This document shows positions 62,606-64,000 of a stretch of DNA of 64,000 nt, piece after piece. The position numbers and the translations under genes are program-made. The notes beneath the pieces were generated by a model. The model had not been told where the DNA came from. It ran no database searches and saw only the letters and a list, made by a program, of their open reading frames with translations. The DNA is from Glycine soja (taxonomy: Eukaryota > Streptophyta > Magnoliopsida > Fabales > Fabaceae): contig NC_041008.1 of NCBI RefSeq assembly GCF_004193775.1, forward strand, positions 42,069,136 to 42,133,135, given 5' to 3'. How positions within the stretch are numbered: position 1 is the stretch's first letter; each line of letters opens with the position of its first letter.

Positions 62606-62825
62606 ATTCAGTAAATTTAACCTGCTTTACCACCTCCCCATATAACACAAAAGTCAAAAGGTAAGATTAGAAAGGTCTACTTCAGCCTCACATTTTTGTT
62701 GTTCCGTATTCCTATATTCAGTAAATTTAACCTGCTTTACCACCTCCCCATATAACGCAAAAGTCAAAAGGTAAGATTAGAGAGGTCTACTTCACCCTCA
62801 CATTTTCGTTGTTCCTTATTCCTAT
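62606..62825. repeat. Perfectly adjacent 110-bp tandem duplication
   Basis: Copies at 62606-62715 and 62716-62825 start ATTCAGTAAATTTAACCTGC and differ at five positions. Each includes CACCTCCCCATATAAC and GTTGTTCC. No indels, so the duplication is fairly recent. Confidence 0.95.
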
Positions 62826-63018
62826 GGTTAGCACAATTCAAATGAATTTAAATAATTTGCAGAAAAAAATGATGTGTTATAGTAGGGTATATATAACTTA
62901 TGTAATGTTGTTAGAGTGCACTATTAGAAATTTATATAACTTTAACAACAAGAGCTTAATTCGTTTAAATTAGTTTTTTTAATACTTTAATTTATTTTTT
63001 AGATTTGATTTAGTCTTC
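62826..63018. other. AT-rich spacer before a CACTA element
   Basis: No feature recognised. Confidence 0.4.
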
Positions 63019-63793
63019 CACTACTAGAAATAATGATTTTAACATCGGTTTTTGATAGAATCGATGTTAACAAAAACTCAGTAGCATACTCATAAATAAC
63101 ATGAGTTCGTTAATATCGGTTTATGAAAAACCGATGTTAACGAGCTCATGTTAACATCAGTCTTTGAAAAAACCGGTGTGGTGTTTTAAATTAAATAAAA
63201 ACCCCAAACCCTTTTCGTTCGCACTTAGTTTGTTCATGTCCCCAAACCCTTTCACCAGAGCAGCTCATCACTTTCACCACGGTTACTCGCGACTATCCTC
63301 CTTGATCATCGTTGTCACTTGCTTTTGTTCTCATTGGTCACTGTCGTCACTCTCACTGCCATCACTCACTTTTGTTCTCATTGGTCACTGGTGTCACTAC
63401 GTGATTGGGACGCTGCTACTGCGACGCCGTCATCGTTGTCTTCCATCAACCATCCAAGGTTTGTTCTTGTTTTACTTAATTGATAACTCGTTGGGATGCC
63501 ATCATTGTTGTGATTTGTTTTTGTTGATGAAACCTTGTCTTACATTACTTGAGTAATCCCTTGAAGTTAGTTTGAATTGATAGATAAAAAGGAATTATAA
63601 AATCCACGACCATTTAACATAGAAGAGTTTTCTTTTTCATTTAAAAGAAGAAGGAAGGAGAATGATTCACACAACGTTGTGTGGTGGTCATATTTTATTA
63701 TTATTACATTATTTATTTGTGGCACTTATTGATTTTTTCTTTCTTAACTGCGTAATTGTAGGAACAGAGTAGGGATGTTTAGAATGATTTCAA

Positions 63794-63853
<60 letters not shown>

Positions 63854-64000
63854 CATCAAGTGTATATGAAGGAGATGGTTTATGCTAACCGTTATTTGGT
63901 TTCATGTGTGAGTTTTAGCTAAAGGAGCATTTTTGAGAATGTGATGGATTCCTTTCCATGTTGTTTCATAAAGTTGTCTTGCATCATGTTAATGTTAGGG
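63019..64000 (+). mobile_element. 5' end of a CACTA element, running off the window
   Basis: Begins CACTACTAGAAATAATG, followed by four to five copies of AACATCGGTTTTTGA and its complement AAAACCGATGTTAA up to 63178. A GC-richer leader-like region follows (63200-63460) with repeated TTGTTCTCATTGGTCACTG. The frame at 63164-63556 has no recognisable domain and is probably not a real gene. The same AACATCGGTT family ends the element at 9771, in the opposite orientation. Confidence 0.7.
63795..63850. repeat. (TA)n microsatellite, about 28 units
   Basis: Uninterrupted TA dinucleotides. Confidence 0.95.

Noticed and set aside
63164..63556. 130-codon frame near the right edge
   Set aside because: It starts inside the CACTA subterminal repeats and its translation is Ser/Leu/His low-complexity; more likely transposon leader DNA.
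1..64000. tRNA, rRNA, snoRNA, known miRNA and CRISPR-like arrays
   Set aside because: I looked for conserved tRNA boxes, common plant microRNA sequences and regularly spaced repeats with unique spacers on both strands and saw none; a covariance-model scan would be decisive.

Overview
The window reads as nuclear DNA of a flowering plant, very probably a legume close to soybean (Glycine). This rests on GT-AG introns, very AT-rich intergenic DNA, a VAMP72-type R-SNARE, a BOI-type RING protein, and repeat families (CACTA ends carrying an AACATCGGTT motif, PMD-bearing transposons, legume-type copia and gypsy remnants) that I associate with legume genomes. The species call is inference; no organelle or bacterial features were seen.

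Only two genes look intact. A five-exon VAMP72-like R-SNARE (1881-6221, + strand, 225 aa) lies at the left. A three-exon BOI-related RING-finger protein (39059-40197, + strand, 315 aa) lies right of centre. Both have clean splice sites and keep their key residues. Their products have unrelated roles, membrane fusion and probable ubiquitin ligation, and nothing suggests they work together.

Most of the rest is decayed mobile DNA. 4.2-4.6 kb: a LINE reverse-transcriptase remnant in VAMP intron 3. 7.7, 9.8, 22.2 and 63.0 kb: single CACTA-type termini. 11.36-15.33 kb: a transposon-like block with a plant mobile domain (PMD/MAIN-like) pseudogene, a convergent second pseudo-ORF, and arrays of short inverted repeats at each end. 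16.2-18.86 kb: a truncated Ty1/copia element on the minus strand with a 333-bp LTR, primer-binding site, gag, protease and a dead integrase. 19.06-19.88 kb: a frameshifted glycosyl hydrolase 17 (beta-1,3-glucanase) pseudogene.

From about 20 to 38.7 kb the DNA is very AT-rich and shows no recognisable gene, apart from microsatellites, an orphan TATA-type promoter sequence, a possible repeat remnant, and a GC-richer G-box island about 2.2 kb upstream of the RING gene. From 40.9 to 52.8 kb there are degenerate duplications, foldback MITE-like elements and one possible small secreted peptide. 52.8-57.5 kb holds an old Ty3/gypsy element on the minus strand whose interior contains a degraded multi-exon gene on the opposite strand. 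60.1-62.55 kb has two related foldback elements: one encloses the end of a gypsy pol gene and LTR-like promoter sequence, the other is split by a 593-bp hAT-like element with a perfect 8-bp target duplication. The window ends in the 5' part of another CACTA element.
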